Assembly (NCBI GenBank): GCA_035079005.1
Contig: CM068714.1
Location: forward strand, 9,607,216 to 9,671,215
DNA: 64,000 nucleotides
Reading direction: 5' to 3'
DNA from: Fraxinus americana
Lineage: Eukaryota > Streptophyta > Magnoliopsida > Lamiales > Oleaceae
Shown here: one piece after another, positions 11,439 through 23,962 of the stretch
Position numbering within the stretch: the first letter of the stretch is position 1
Layout: each line of letters opens with the position of its first letter
Translations under genes and position numbers: made by a program
The notes under the pieces: model-generated
What the model saw: only the letters and a program-made list of their open reading frames with translations
Told to the model about the DNA's origin: nothing
Databases searched by the model: none

Positions 11439-11759
11439 TGTGTCGATATGATATATAATGACATAGCAAATGAGTTGGCTTAGATGGCCTCGGGGTATTC
11501 AAAAGTTTTAAATTGGGATTCTACTTGTGAATATAGAGTAATATTGCCCGTAGTCTATAGAAGGGCGAAAAGATCAAAAATTCATTGTATACAAGATGGA
11601 GATGCAATAGATTGGAGGATAGAGATCAAAATGTTCCTTAAAGAACCTAACAAAGGAGGTGATAGAAAAATGATGTTGCGCTCGCTAAATTACACATTGA
11701 TAAATGAAGAGTTAATTCAAAAACGCTCTGATGGTATACTACTGAAATGTGTAAGTTTA

Positions 11760-12840
11760 CAAGAAGCCGGAACGATCATGGCTGAGGTGCATGAAGGGAT
11801 GTGTGGAGCTCATCAAACCGGCCAAAGGATGAGATGGTTGATTATTAGGAGTTGATATTTTTCGCCTAAGATGGGAGAATCGTGTGTTCAATACGCGAAG
11901 AGTTGTCTAACATGCCAACGGCATGGTCCAATACAAAGAACGCCGACAAGAGAGATGATACCCATCATCGAACTTTGGCCGTTCAAGGGTTGGACAATAG
12001 ACCTGATAGGGAAAAATTTTCCCCCATCGTCCAAGCAACATACTTTTATTATAGTTCCGACCGATTTCTTCACTAAGTGGGTAGAAGCGATACTTTTAAA
12101 AGAAATCACCCAAAAGAGTGTCATAGAATTTATCTGTGATCATATTATTTATAAATTTGGAATTCCACAAACTTTGATAGTAGATCACGGAACTTCCTTG
12201 AATGGAGATCAAGTAAAGAAATTCTTGGACAAGATTGGAGTTAAGTTAGTGAACTTCACACCATATTACGCTCAATCTAACGGACATGCGGAATCTTCTA
12301 ATAAGATTCTAAAAAATATCATAAGGAAAATGATAGATGAAAATGTCGAAAATTGACATGAATGTCTAAACAAGGCCTTATGGGCTTATAGAATGTCGCC
12401 TCGGTCAAGTACCAAAGTTACTCCTTTCCAATTTACTTATGGACAAGAAGCCATTTTGCCTATGAAAATTAACGTGCAATCAATTAGAGTATGTTTGTAA
12501 CATAAGGTAAATGATGGTGAATACGCTGAGTCACTAATTCAAAACTTGTTGGAGTTGGACGATTTAAAATTGGATGTCCTAGACAGATTACGAGTCCAGA
12601 AACAAAGAATGGCTAAACTTTACAATAAAAAAGTTATAACCAAATCCTTTAGACTGGGCAAGTTTATTTGGAAAACAATACTCCATTTGGATAGCAAGGA
12701 CCCGAAATATGGCAAATGGTCGCCCAATTGAAAGAGTCATATAAAGTAAATAGTGTGTTGCCTAATGGAGCCTATCATTTAGAAGATTTAGATGACACCA
12801 AACACATGAGATTTATTAATGGCAAATATTTAAAAAGATA
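11760..12840 (+). pseudogene. Tat element, integrase
   Basis: Inserts the DNA copy into the chromosome. The HHCC zinc-binding region is visible as HEGMCGAHQ and CLTCQRHG (11791-11930), with a stop in between near 11853. The core 11871-12356 keeps the three acidic positions (TIDLIG, VDHGTSLNG, GHAESSNK). The C-terminal part is read at 12546-12731 (RVQKQRMAKLYNKKV, DPKYGKWSPN), then, after a stop where Trp is usual, to about 12840 (INGKYLKRYV). No chromodomain follows. Confidence 0.88.
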
Positions 12841-13937
12841 TGTTTATTCCTTATGGAAAAGTGAACAAATAAAAGTGTAATCAATATTGCATCAAACGAC
12901 CGTAGATAAACAAGACAAAACGAAACACGTTCAAATAAAGTCCTTTATTATCAAATATTCACTACAAGTATGAGATACAAAATACTGAATGTTCTAATAG
13001 TTACAATTGAGAACAGACTAATTCCTCGGTCGATCGCCAAGTAAGAGGGTGAACTGGCTTTGATCGCCGTCCTAATTGCATTACTGCAAGGGCAAGTAGA
13101 GATGCTGAAAAGCGCTCTCAACAAACAACAATGAAGAAAATGACCCTCAAAATCGCCTTCCTAATTGCATTGCTGCAATAATAGGCAAGGAGACTGAGAA
13201 GTACTCTCAGCAAGCGAAGTGGCCTGAAAGTCATCCTTCGAAATCGCCTTCCATCATTGAACTCCTTATGGAGAACGTGGAGACGATGGGAAGAACTTTG
13301 CTGGCCAAAGAACATTTCATATACCTCCTATACCAAAGGTAACTCAAGACCGATGACAAAATGGAAGAAACAAATGATCCATGTCTATTTTAGATGAAAA
13401 TTTTGGATTAACCGTTGAAGTACCAAAATAATGGTAGTAAATTAGTTTTTGAAGAAGATGATAGAAATGAGAATGATAAGTGCGAAATACAAGCGCATTT
13501 ATAAAGTCGTGAAGATGAAATGATGGAATATGAACGGCCACATTCGTGTTTAATAACTGAAATCAAATGGTCAAAGTCTTGAAAAAAGAGACGGGAACAC
13601 CAAGAGAGAATGTACATGAATCTTAACATAAATTAATTAGATGTTTGAGGGGTTTGACGATTAAAGACAATATCAATAAATACGCAAGTAAACAAAACAG
13701 TTGTTTATTAATGACAAAAATTAATGTTACATAAAAAATTAGCAACGGCATTTAGCGCGAAATTACAAAAGAAAAGTAAAGGCACTGGATGTCTTAATTA
13801 TAATTCGCCCTAAGCCGAACGTATTTTTTTCCTAAGTCTTCCTCTATCATCGCTCTGCTGAGAAGAAGCAACGTCTAATTCAGTTACAAAATCGTCATCA
13901 ACATTCATTTTTTGTACTGCTCAACCAAAGCTTTGGC
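12841..13937. other. Non-coding 3' part of the Tat element
   Basis: No domain is seen. Short repeated phrases around Ile/Val-rich text at 13065-13260 (AATCGCC...CTAATTGCATT...CTGCAA) occur three times with 70-110 base spacing, a small degenerate tandem repeat. Confidence 0.5.
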
Positions 13938-16738
13938 TCATTCAATTCCCTGAGAAGCATTGCGCTTTTTGGTAAATATCCTCGTCTTACAATCCTTCAT
14001 CTTCCCTTGAAGCTTCTTCATCTCTGTAGCCAAGCTTATCATCAAAGGGTCTTCGACCATAATTTCAGAGGAGATTTCTTTTAATTCATCCTCGACTTTG
14101 TTAATCTCCAATAGTAAAGATTCTCTTTCAGACGATGCATGAAGATATTTAGTACTCCTGGCCTTTAAGTCTGCATTCTTGGCTAGTAAGGAAATGATGA
14201 CAGTGTGGACAACTTTCAATGTTGCTTTAAAGTAGTAAAAACGTTGAGCGAAGGGTATGTAAGTGCTCGCGTCAATTTCGCACTCAACAATTCAAACTTA
14301 TCCTTCTATTTAGCAGCGCTGGCTTGGCTAATTTCTATGTCTATGAAAGACATATACTCGAATACTGACTGCTTGAGAGATTTCATATTTTCTTTCGAAA
14401 AAGCAGAAGATAAAGTAGAAGAATGACTAGTTGAGGTAAGGCGAGGTATCTTTACTTGTCCCCAGGAAGTGAACAAGTTTTGGATGGAATGCACAATGTC
14501 ATCAGCATCCTGCAAAGAAAGAAGCCAATAATGAAGACCTTCACTATGATAAGCAAAGTGAAAATGAAAGTGAATTAAAAAGGTTATTTTATCATCAATC
14601 TTGGGAGATTCAGGCATGTCACCAGTTGGTTCCACCACTCGTGGGGACTTTCCTTTATTTGGACGAGAGGATTCGGCCACAACGGGTAGCTCCATAGGAG
14701 CCTCTGCATAATTCAAGAAAGTAATAAATAAAAAAAAAAAACAGAAGCACAAGCAAAGGTAAAACATTAAAATATGTATTAACTTCTGGTTCAACATCTG
14801 TGGGGTCGACGGCCTGGGAAGTAGGTGGCTTTTCTACTGGCTGTGACCTTCTTACTGGTTGCAATGAAGATTCTAGGACTAAGGGCTTATCTTTGAGCAT
14901 AGTCCCTTCATCAGTAGATTGGGACGAAGTAGCCTCTGCAGAGGGCGATGAAGCAGGAGCTGCCAAAACCAGAGCCTTCGAAGGAGAGGCTGAACTCTTC
15001 TGAGGAATTCAGACAAACCATTAGTACATAGAGAAGTATGTTTGTAAACAAATTTAGTTACATTTTTCCTACGGATGAGAGGAGCATCATCATCATCATC
15101 TTGTAAAATGGAAGATGCTGAAGCTGGCCGTTTAAGGCTGGAGGTGCCTTTGGCTATAGTAGTCTTGGCAAGAGGAGAAGAAGATGGAAGAATAGAACGT
15201 TCAGCGCGAGTTGGTGAGGAAGGATTCCTAATGGACACAGGGGCAGCCAAAACAGGAGAGGTAGAGAAAGTGTTTGGCCGATCCAATAAATGGAAGGCGC
15301 GATTAGCATCAGTTGCAAACAGTCTACGTTTCACTGATGGTCAGAGCTGTTCAAAAAGAGGATGTGTAACAGCGGTAGAAGTGAAAGGGGCTAAAGAGAA
15401 ACCTTCGGCCAAACGACTTTACGGATATCAATTGCCTGCGCCTCGATTTTGCTGATAGTGTGGAAACGCTTTGTTAAGCTTTTAGAATAATAAGGAGGAA
15501 CATGCCATGCCTGGACGAAACCAAGTGGCGAGCAAAAAATTAGGGAGCATATATCTCAACCCCTGCTTCAGCATTTGTTCCTGTGACAATGTCATGGAAC
15601 AATTCTCTTCCAACCAAAAACTGAACCCAAATGGGTAAAAAATTGTTCACTTCGGCTAAGGTAGAAGGAGTATGTATAAAGGAATTTGATGAAGAGAAAA
15701 ATGAAAGAAAGAAGACGTTGAATTTAAAGTATAAAAGAATGTAAAAAGTCCATGCTGGATATATTTACAGGGCTCATTTGATGAATAAATAGCCTATAAA
15801 AGCTAACTGTTCGAGGAGGAGACGGTGGAGCACCAAGTTGTGGAAAATAGGCTCTCAACCACAATTGAGCAAGCTAAAGGGGCCCACTACCAGTAGGAGA
15901 CGCATCATTCCTTAATTGAAGTTGAAGGGAAGCCATGCCTCTATAAAAGGCGGCCAAAAAGAATGAACACAAATTCAAAGGTCTACCACGTGCTAATTCG
16001 TGCGACAGGGCCAGATAACTCAAGGAGGGTTTGAGGTTGGGGACATAAAGAATGTATTTACAGAGTCAGACCTGAAGGAAAGCAACACGCTCAGCGTGGG
16101 TAGACTCAGAATTAGAAGCCGTAAAAAGGCTTTACATGCTTGAGTAAGATTCGGCAACCTTTTTGTCAATTGAGAAACAACACTAGAAATCAAAATACCA
16201 GAAAAATAGCGTCGCCAAAAGGCGGAAGATTCACTAAGGCTCCAACATCCCTTAGAGTAATAGATATTGGGCCAAGAGGAAAGATAAAAGTATTATACTC
16301 AGAAGACCAGAAACTTAGGGCGATTGGGAAGAGCACTGGGTCATAAGTTGGGGGAAAAAATGTAATTTCTAATAGGTCAAAAATCTTAGCACGATCAAAA
16401 ATTGCTTTGGTGGGACCATGATTCACCATACGTGCATGACATCTACGAAAATTAGGATAAGGTTTTGGCCAAGTACAAATACCTTTATCGCGGATTGGCT
16501 TCAATGGTAAAGAGTTCAGAAATGGAAGGTCTTCAGTGCAAGGGAACAACTGGCCCACCGCCACCTGTTCAATGGCTTCGGCATTATTGAATGACGGACC
16601 TAAATAGAATTCATTGAAGTCAGCATTGGCTGGTGTGAGGAAGTTTGCATTTACATACGTCCTAGTAAGGATACTCCTGAAATCTTCAAAACTAAAAGCA
16701 TCATCAGATTGAGTTCGTGAAGTCGCCATTGAGTGCAA
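13938..16738 (-). pseudogene. Antisense reading frame with plant mobile domain, inside the Tat element
   Basis: On the minus strand a frame opens at 16738 (MATSRTQSDDAFSFEDFR...) and runs to 16190. It ends with the region ISITLRDVGALVNLPP, which matches the plant mobile domain (PMD, aminotransferase-like) shared by MAIN/MAIL proteins and captured by some LTR elements. Downstream pieces on the same strand include an acidic/basic linker at 14879-15334 (SSILQDDDDDAPLIRRK), text near 14306-14500, and a coiled-coil-like segment at 13938-14219 (LLLEINKVEDELKEISSEI). They are probably parts of one long protein now split by stops and shifts. Transcription would run opposite to gag-pol. Function in the element is unknown; the whole is inactive here. 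Confidence 0.75.
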
Positions 16739-17011
16739 AGTGCAGTCTTGTTAAAGTTTGCTCAAGAAATGTAGCAAAGAAGTAAGAAGATGAATAATAA
16801 AATAGTGGAGAAGAAGCGCAAAATATAGGGACGTGGTTTAGTGGTGCGATGAAACGACGTGTCTTTTGGGTTTATAAGAGTTTGTAACGTTGTACCTTTT
16901 TAGGCTATAAAAAGAAATGATGATTGAAATTCTCGAAAATTTCAAATATTGCCTAGAAAATACAAGGTGAATATGGCATAAGTTAATACTTGGTATTAAA
17001 TATGTCATATT

Positions 17012-17020
17012 GGGGGGAAA
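17012..17020 (+). other. Polypurine tract
   Basis: GGGGGGAAA lies immediately before the 3' LTR, the expected primer for plus-strand DNA synthesis of the Tat element. Confidence 0.8.
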
Positions 17021-17021
17021 T

Positions 17022-17724
17022 TGTTGACACACTAAAAGTCCAGCCCAAATTGAATAGCCCAAAGAGTGAAACCCAATTGGAGAGTTCAGGATAGAGGCCA
17101 AATGAGGTCATTAGTAAATGCAGAGGAAGTCTACGAACAAAGTAACATCATCGTCCAAGCCTGCAAGAAGCCCAGAGTCTGGACGAATGGAGTGCCTCAC
17201 TATCGCTCAGAGCGACAACCTCATTTTCGCTCGAACCTTAATACATGAGATATTATGGTCATCCAGAATAGCAGTTACTGAAACAGTTATCAAACCGATT
17301 ATCACATTCCACGATTTAAGGAGCCCATTTAAAGACAGTTGAACGACAAAGAGTAATGACAGCAGTTAGAGATGGCAGTTTCACAACAAGTTGGCCACCA
17401 TGAAGAAAATAGGTAGCAGTTTTCAAGCGGTTTGTCACAAAAAAATTATCATGGGAATATAAAAGGAAAGAATAGATATAGAGAAAAGGACCCCGAATCA
17501 AACACTTTCAAATAGAGAATATATAATTTCAATTTTTTAGATTAACTTTAATTATCCTTTTTTTAGTACTCGTGTACTTGCGTACCTTAGAGGCATTCTG
17601 TTTATTTTTAGTTGTAACTCTCATCAATAAAGCACCCATTTTTGGGACTTTGTCTCAAGAGGTTGTCCCTTATACAATCGTCTCAATTTCCTTTTTAATT
17701 GTTAGCGACTACCCGCGCGAAACA
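17022..17724 (+). repeat. 3' LTR of the Tat-type element
   Basis: TGTTGACACAC to CGAAACA, homologous to 1965-2874. It lacks the MITE found in the 5' LTR and so preserves the empty target site. A TATA-like/termination zone is not clear enough to mark. Confidence 0.9.
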
Positions 17725-20112
17725 TAACTTAATATAATATTTTCTACAACTCGATTCAAAGACTTCTCATTGGGCACATTCTGTAGAGAGGCTCCATTGA
17801 ATCTGTTCACTCAATTCTTATCCTTGATATAGATTATGTACTCTCTTTTTTCTTAGCTGGTTTGTACCATATTCTATCTTACCGACTAGATGCATACCAC
17901 ATATCTTTTATCAGCTGAGAATACCAATTTGTTTTTTCCTACATGGCTTCTTCAACTTCTCAATTTAGTTTCATGGATTCAATTCAATTTTGTGAGATTT
18001 TTCTGGATTTCTTATTGACATAAAGATCCATTTCTAATGTACCTGGTATCGTGCCCATGGAACACAATGGAATTTCGTATCACAATTTATGCCAATCTTC
18101 CAATAAATATAACATTTTTACGAGAATCAACTTTATTGCTTATCCTTTATCTCTTGGTATAAAATTTCAATCACAGTCTCCTAATTTCAAGTAAATTAGC
18201 GAACGTCATGTTGCTTTTATGGTATATGTATTATGTAGTACTGTACATACTTAAGTAGATAAACAAGTTAATATCTTGTCAATTATCTCAATTGATATCC
18301 AAACGCTTCGTTTCGTATCTCCAACTCAGGATAAGGACCACCTTCAAAAGGAGAGTATACAGGTTCTTGATTCACAAAGAGATTGAAATGTAACTTTCAA
18401 CTAATCATTAGAACCCTATAATATACAAGGCACACTACAACTTGCAATAAGGATATCCTTATTCCCTTTCGATTTATAGTCATCCTAGGCATCAACATGC
18501 AAGAAAAAGTAGTTCTTGTAGAATCTTTACGTAGCAATCTTAACAACAATTAATTAAGTGAAAAAGAATTTCACGTAGATTGCTCGTTACATGTTTGATA
18601 TGCCAGATTGTACTCGATTCGACAAGATTGAAAATGTTAAAAAAAAATCTTGTTCAAATTTTCTAATCCATTCTAAGTGGAAATTGATAGATTTTTCACT
18701 TTTTCAAATTTTGTACAAATTAACAAAACTTCTTAGATTCTTGAAAAAGCATCTTCATCATTTTCACAGGTAGTTTTGTGGACCGAGAAATGAATGGACC
18801 TAAAATGGTAGTAGGGGATACTCTAAAATCCCACTTGCTGCTAAAATCATATGTTCACCCAAATGCCACATCTCCAACCTTTTCATATCTGCTGCTCTCC
18901 AAATCTTTGCCTTTTTTTTCCAAGGAAGATATTTATGTTCGTCTGGTGACACAATGCTCTATCGGGATTGAGACGTATATGCCACACCGTGCTTGGTTCA
19001 ACGTAGTCTCGAAGTAGGTTAAATTTTTGGGTTCAAGTCATTTAGTCGATAACTTACAAAAACTCATCAGACTCGTGAAAAATGAACCCATGACTTGTAC
19101 ATGATGAGACGTGTTGAAGATTAAGTTTAAATAAATATCGAATGCTCAAGTATGGAATGATCTTCTTAGGTAGTACAACCAGTACTTTTGTAATCTAGCT
19201 CAAAAGATTCGAAATGAGGATGTGTTTGAGCCACATTATTTTGGAAGATTGTGTTTTGGAATAGTAGATTGTTGGAGAATGTGTGGTTGAAAAAGAAGGA
19301 AAAGTTATTGATGTGATGAAAAATATTATTTTGTTGAAGAATGTGTGGTTGAAAATGAGTAGAAGAATGAGAATGAAAATTTTAATGTTGTTCAAATAGA
19401 TGCTGAATATGATTCTGTCTCGAAATTTGCAATTGGGTTGCCCATAACTTGCCTGATATGCTTATATTAGCAAGATCAGCACCGGACATCTTGGACATAA
19501 TCAAACGACAGAAATATTTTGCTTCCTCTCCAAACTCAAACTAGCAAGTCAATGACAAACAACTAAAGGGACAAATAACTACTCATTCATTTGATGCACA
19601 TTTACAAGAAAAATATAGCTCGGAGGATATTCAGTAAAGAAAAAAAGTTCTACTACCAAAAATTTCACCATCAGACGGTAAATTCTCCGCTACTGCCTCC
19701 CATAATAGTCTCAAAAGTGTCTCTCAATTTTCATTTAACCGATCGTCCTCTCGAAACAACTACACATTTAACTAGAGATGTGTCACTTCACATGTATATA
19801 GGTAAATCTTTTGATGGTAAACATATATTTCTGAGAATCTGCAAAAAAGAAAAAAAAAAAAAAAAAAAAAGAGATAGAAGAAGAAGAATCATTCCTTAAA
19901 CAAACACGAAATCAATATTACAGCGAGTAGAACAGGGGACTTTTTATGAGAAACTGACTAAAAATTGTAGAAAAAAAAAGTTCAGGCTAAGGATCTATGC
20001 AGGATTATGCATGTCCTACATTTTTTGGACTAGAAAACTAAAAAATCATTGCACGGACTTAGCAGGCCAAGTGGCCAACTATAATATATTACTCGGAATA
20101 ATCGTGTATGAT
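17725..20112. other. Intergenic, mostly unrecognised; Tourist remnant at 19225-19400
   Basis: No gene, tRNA or intact element was recognised at 17730-19200. The segment 19225-19400 carries the internal phrases of the Tourist family seen at 2506-2691 (TGTGTGGTTGAAAA, GATGTGATGAAAAATATTATTTT) in reverse orientation, with worn ends. A pure A-run of about 20 bases lies near 19852-19870. Confidence 0.55.
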
Positions 20113-21343
20113 GTATTAATAGCAGAAAACCCCCCAAAATGTTTTTAATTGCGATATATCATTTTATCTATTGAAAATCGCAGAAAACCATCTTATTTAA
20201 AATATTTTGTGCGAAATATCTCATACCGTCAAATTTTTCGTTAATAACAGTAAAAATGTCAAAATTAAAAAAGTAATAATTGTATTTTTAATATTTAAAC
20301 TTTTTATTCTTTTACATATTGAATCCAATTTTTTTTTTTTATATACCACCCACAATCCCAAACATTTGAAACTTTATTTGGAATGAGAAGAAGAAATGAA
20401 ACTTTAGGTCACTAGATCCCACCATCAACAGCCTCGTCTCACTCTCCTCTACAGCCTACAACCAAGCGTTAGCCATGAAACAACAAGAATCAGCAGAAAT
20501 CGGAGCCCAAAAATCCAATGTCTCGCACCCCTCTTCTGCCATAAAACCCATCTCGGCAATGCCCATGGTCGTGCACCACCAACTATTGATAGCCCTCATC
20601 CAAACAATCAGGATTATGACCTAACATCAACTAATAATCCACCATTTCATTCTAATGATGATCAAATAGATTTCACAGTCCCGAACTCGGATTTACCTGC
20701 TACAATTCGTGTTTCACGCGACATTGAATCAACAAATTGGCATCAGTCGAGTCTTAATCAAGTCCCTTCAACCATGGGTAACATTCTAATTTCATCAATT
20801 GCTCCAGAAATCATCTCAATTTTAGATTCAAAGTTTGCCCCCCTTCTTGCGCAAATGAACGACGGCTCCCCCATTTCAATTGGCCAATCTACCGTGTTCC
20901 AATCCACCTATTCAACCATGGGCAATTCAATTCAGTCACGTACAATACTGGGTCATGATCAAATTGCTCCAATTGATCCATTGAGAGAATAGTAGAAATG
21001 AGAGAAGAATTTTTTAGGTTTTTTATTTAGTTTGGGGTGGGATGTGGTGGGGGGGTGGGGGTGGGGTGGAATATAAGTTTTAAAGGTTTGGGAATATTGG
21101 TGGTACAAATAAAAGATTTTGGTGTAATTTGTAAAAAAAATAAAAAGTTTAGGATCACAACTGTAATTATTCATTTTAAATTTTTGCAAATTTTTTTGTT
21201 TTTAACGGTAAAATTAACGGAATTGGACGATAGGGGGTATTTCGTACAAAATGTTTCAAATATGTGGTTTTTTTGCGATTTTCAATAAGTAATGGGGTAT
21301 ATTGCAATTAGAAACATTTTTAAGGGGTTTCTGCTATTAATCC
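20113..21343. mobile_element. Mutator-like element with ~150-bp inverted ends
   Basis: The left end (GTATTAATAGCAGAAAACC) and the reverse complement of the right end (GGATTAATAGCAGAAACCC) begin inverted repeats. These remain similar for about 150 bp, sharing the ATTGAAAATCGCA and CGAAATA phrases. Flanks GTGTATGAT (20104-20112) and TTGTATGAT (21344-21352) match at 8 of 9 bases. Length is 1,231 bp, and no transposase is seen. The interior has higher GC and an open frame (see 20471-20992), so it may carry captured host sequence. Confidence 0.82.
20471..20992 (+). other. Open frame inside the Mutator-like element
   Basis: One frame stays open for about 174 codons up to the TAG at 20990-20992, with text such as HGRAPPTIDSPHPNNQDYD, SNDDQIDFTVPNSDL and ISSIAPEIISILDSKFAPLL. 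The first in-frame ATG is at 20774 (72 codons). Composition is protein-like (Ser/Asn/Asp/Pro-rich) and unlike the AT-rich ends of the element. I do not recognise a family. It could be a captured exon or chance. Confidence 0.3.
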
Positions 21344-22681
21344 TTGTATGATTGGTTCTCAACTTCTTGTTCAAATGGCTAATCGATAATCAACCTTAGC
21401 CCTTAGGTCAATCAAGGTCGTTTGAATTTCTCTTATATCGGTTACATGTTTCATTTTATGAAGTTAAGGCCCTAGGAAATGATTTAACGAGAGATTATCG
21501 TTGAGGATTTAACAAGTAATCATAAAGAAAGATTGAGGATCGAGTTTTTTTTTAAAGGTTTATGATCAACTATTCGAATTGAAGAACTAGTACCATTATT
21601 GCAATTCTCCCCAATTTCTCAGCTCAATATTTTTTTCGAGCCACATGAGAAGTACACGGGTGGATGTTCAATTTTGGCACCCTCACCGTGCTTGTCATCG
21701 TGGAAATGACAATGTGCATGAACAACTTTCTAATTTCGTGTTCACGTGTTGCGAGTACTAGAAAAAGTAGAATAAGCACTTCTTGATTAGGAATTTCGAG
21801 AATTTAAGAGTGTAGGAAGTGTTTTTTGTTTTTTTTTTTGGCAACCGTGGATAATAATACAACTCATCAAAAATAAAAGAGAATAACAAGAAGCTTCTGT
21901 ACGGCCATTTGCTCAGTCCACATAATTAAATAATATATTATACATAATTTGCTTACTTCTCACCTAATTAATTGACTAACCGTGACATTGCTTTATTGAG
22001 GTATTCTTCCTGGATGTTTTTTTTTTTAAATTTATCTTCCCATGACATGCTTTTACTTAAAGAGTAACCCACTAATTCCGGTAGTTAAAATGGAATTATG
22101 TAGACGATTTCTATAAACCGCATGCTTGTACTTAAAGGTACTACCCACTAATTCCGGTAGTTAAAAGGGAATTATGTAGACGATTTCTATAAACCAAACA
22201 CGTGAACAATTTTTGATAAGCTGATTTCATGTACTAAATTAGGAAGTCCGATGCTCAAGAAATTAAAGTGTTGATTATATAATTAGTAAGTCTTTCTCTC
22301 GACTCCATGCCTTCTCGTGAAATTTCTCACTTATTGACAGGACTTTTGAATAAGCGTCTATTCAACAGGACTTGAAATGAATAAGCGTCTATTCGACAGG
22401 ACTTTTGAAAAGTCAAAGATGCTTATTTGGATATATATATTTTTAAAATATTTTGTCTAATTAGAAGAACTTTTAAAATCACGAGAGTATAATTTACCCG
22501 ACTTAAAATCGAAATAAACAAAGAAGATTCATATATTTTGAAACTAAATTCTTTAAGAAAATGGGTGAGATTATAAAGATTCTTCAAAGTTATTTTCATT
22601 CCTTCATTTGTGGTTCTTATTCTTCAATTGGTGCAATTTTATTAGCCAATTGGCAGGACCCCACCTCACCCCTCCCCTTCT
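21344..22681. other. Upstream region of the first RADIALIS-like gene
   Basis: Non-coding. It contains a 76-bp tandem duplication at about 22046-22197 and a second short one (about 35-bp period, AATAAGCGTCTATTC) at 22350-22405. A pyrimidine-rich stretch at 22660-22680 directly precedes the TATA box. No uORF or gene is recognised. Confidence 0.5.
22046..22197 (+). repeat. Tandem duplication, 76-bp unit, two copies
   Basis: The phrase CCCACTAATTCCGGTAGTT starts at 22068 and again at 22144, followed in both by GGAATTATGTAGACGA and TTTCTATAAACC. Only a few bases differ between the copies. Confidence 0.85.
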
Positions 22682-22689
22682 TATAAATA
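22682..22689 (+). promoter_or_regulatory. TATA box of the first RADIALIS-like gene
   Basis: TATAAATA lies 150 bases before the start codon, just after a C-rich pyrimidine patch. This is a usual plant core-promoter layout. The start of transcription is then expected near 22715. Confidence 0.6.
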
Positions 22690-22838
22690 ACCAGTCATCT
22701 TCTGCACAATCTGCTCATCATATCTGTCTTTCTCATCACATTTCTTGCCATCATTTGCCTCAAATTTAGCCTTCTTCTCATCTTAATTTCATAGGATTTG
22801 GCGACTGATATTATATATATAGGAGGTATAAGGAAGTA

Positions 22839-23962
22839 ATGGCATATAGTTCGATGTCATCTCGTGGTTCGGACACTTGGACCGCCAAGGAGAACAAGGC
22901 GTTCGAGAACGCGTTAGCGGTGTACGACCAGGACACTCCTGACAGATGGGCCAACGTGGCGAGGGCCATTGGCGGGAAAACCCCGGAAGAGGTGAAGAAA
23001 CACTACGAAATCCTTGTTGAGGATGTCAAATATATTGAGAGTGGTCATGTGCCTTTCCCCAACTACAAGACCACCACGGGCGGTAATCGAGGTAGTAATA
23101 TCAACGCTGAGGAACAAAGGTAGTAGTCTAAACACTACCTTTGCAGTCCCTACCCTGAAAAAAACAAGTTTTGTTTCTATGTATGCAATATTATCGAGTA
23201 CTGCAAAAGTCTACTTTGTATCCATAAAAGGATCGAATTGAGCCTTCGAGATTTTTCCAAATGTAGCATTCCGTCCACTCCACACTGACCCACTTATAAA
23301 ATAGCAGTGGTTATAACAAGAACCCTTCTACTTGAAGTCATATTCTATCTACATTATCTCGTCTTGCATTTTGTCACATCGTTAAACCTAGGAAATTGTC
23401 GGTCATTTATGTTTGAGGGTACAAAGGTGCGAACGTAGCCTCCTATTCTAATATGGGGTTCTTTAAACTGCAACCCAAAATTGAAATTTCACCTCCAAAG
23501 TGCACGTTTTAATTACTTTTGCATTTTTACCTTGTACTTTATAATTAATCAACTTAAGAAATATAGACAAATTTACAACTTTATTCATGAATCACCCCAA
23601 AAAGCCTTGTCTTAAGGGGACAGCAAACGTAATTTTCAAAACTTTAGGAAATCTAGGTTAGGTACGCACATTTTCCTTTGACGTGCTATTTATTACTCGT
23701 TTTCTATTCTAAATTATAGACCACTTCTTGTTCACAGTATAATTGATTTCTCGATTTTTTTTAATACGTCCATATTTAATGTGTCTTGTTATCAACAAGA
23801 ATATGAACTATTCATATTTAAATTATTATTTAATAAGGTTATATTAAGAAAAATGTATATTTTCTTAATCTGTGTGGAAATGGAAGTAATTCTATCTGTG
23901 TGATACGAATGAAGTAATATATTTTGTTTCCATGCAGGATGAAAAATCTAAAGCTCCATTGA
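22839..23962 (+). CDS. RADIALIS-like single-MYB (SANT) transcription factor
   Basis: Two exons, 22839-23119 and 23938-23962, give a 101-residue nuclear protein. One MYB/SANT repeat spans residues 10-62, with W14, W37 and Y56 at the core positions and the family phrases DTPDRWANVARAI and EEVKKHYEILVEDV. RADIALIS proteins are short MYB factors that act in flower asymmetry by competing with DIVARICATA-type MYBs for partner proteins. The contiguous frame would stop at 23121-23123, but that stop lies within an intron that opens with GT at 23120. Joining AG|G to the exon after the acceptor at 23936-23937 adds MKNLKLH, the conserved tail of the family. That tail is the main reason for this model. 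Start: first ATG after the TATA box. Role in this plant is inferred only from family. Confidence 0.93.

Larger units (their letters stand above)
1965..17724 (+). mobile_element. Ty3/gypsy LTR retrotransposon, Tat-type, complete but inactive
   Basis: The element runs from TGTTGACACAC at 1965 to the CA at 17724 and is bounded by two homologous LTRs. Flanks GAACT (1960-1964) and TAACT (17725-17729) match at 4 of 5 bases, as expected for an aged 5-bp target duplication. Internal order on the + strand is gag, aspartic protease, reverse transcriptase, RNase H, a second RNase H and integrase, then an antisense frame with a plant mobile domain. Dual RNase H, integrase after RT, no visible chromodomain and an antisense extra frame are known traits of the Tat branch; the assignment is by domain order, not by tree. 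It carries many stops and frameshifts and three younger insertions (2506-2691, 3711-7397, 10738-10913), which explains much of its 15.8 kb length. Confidence 0.9.

Noticed and set aside
17740..18600. Possible organellar DNA insertion
   Set aside because: The texture is somewhat different from the neighbours, but I could not match any plastid or mitochondrial gene by eye.
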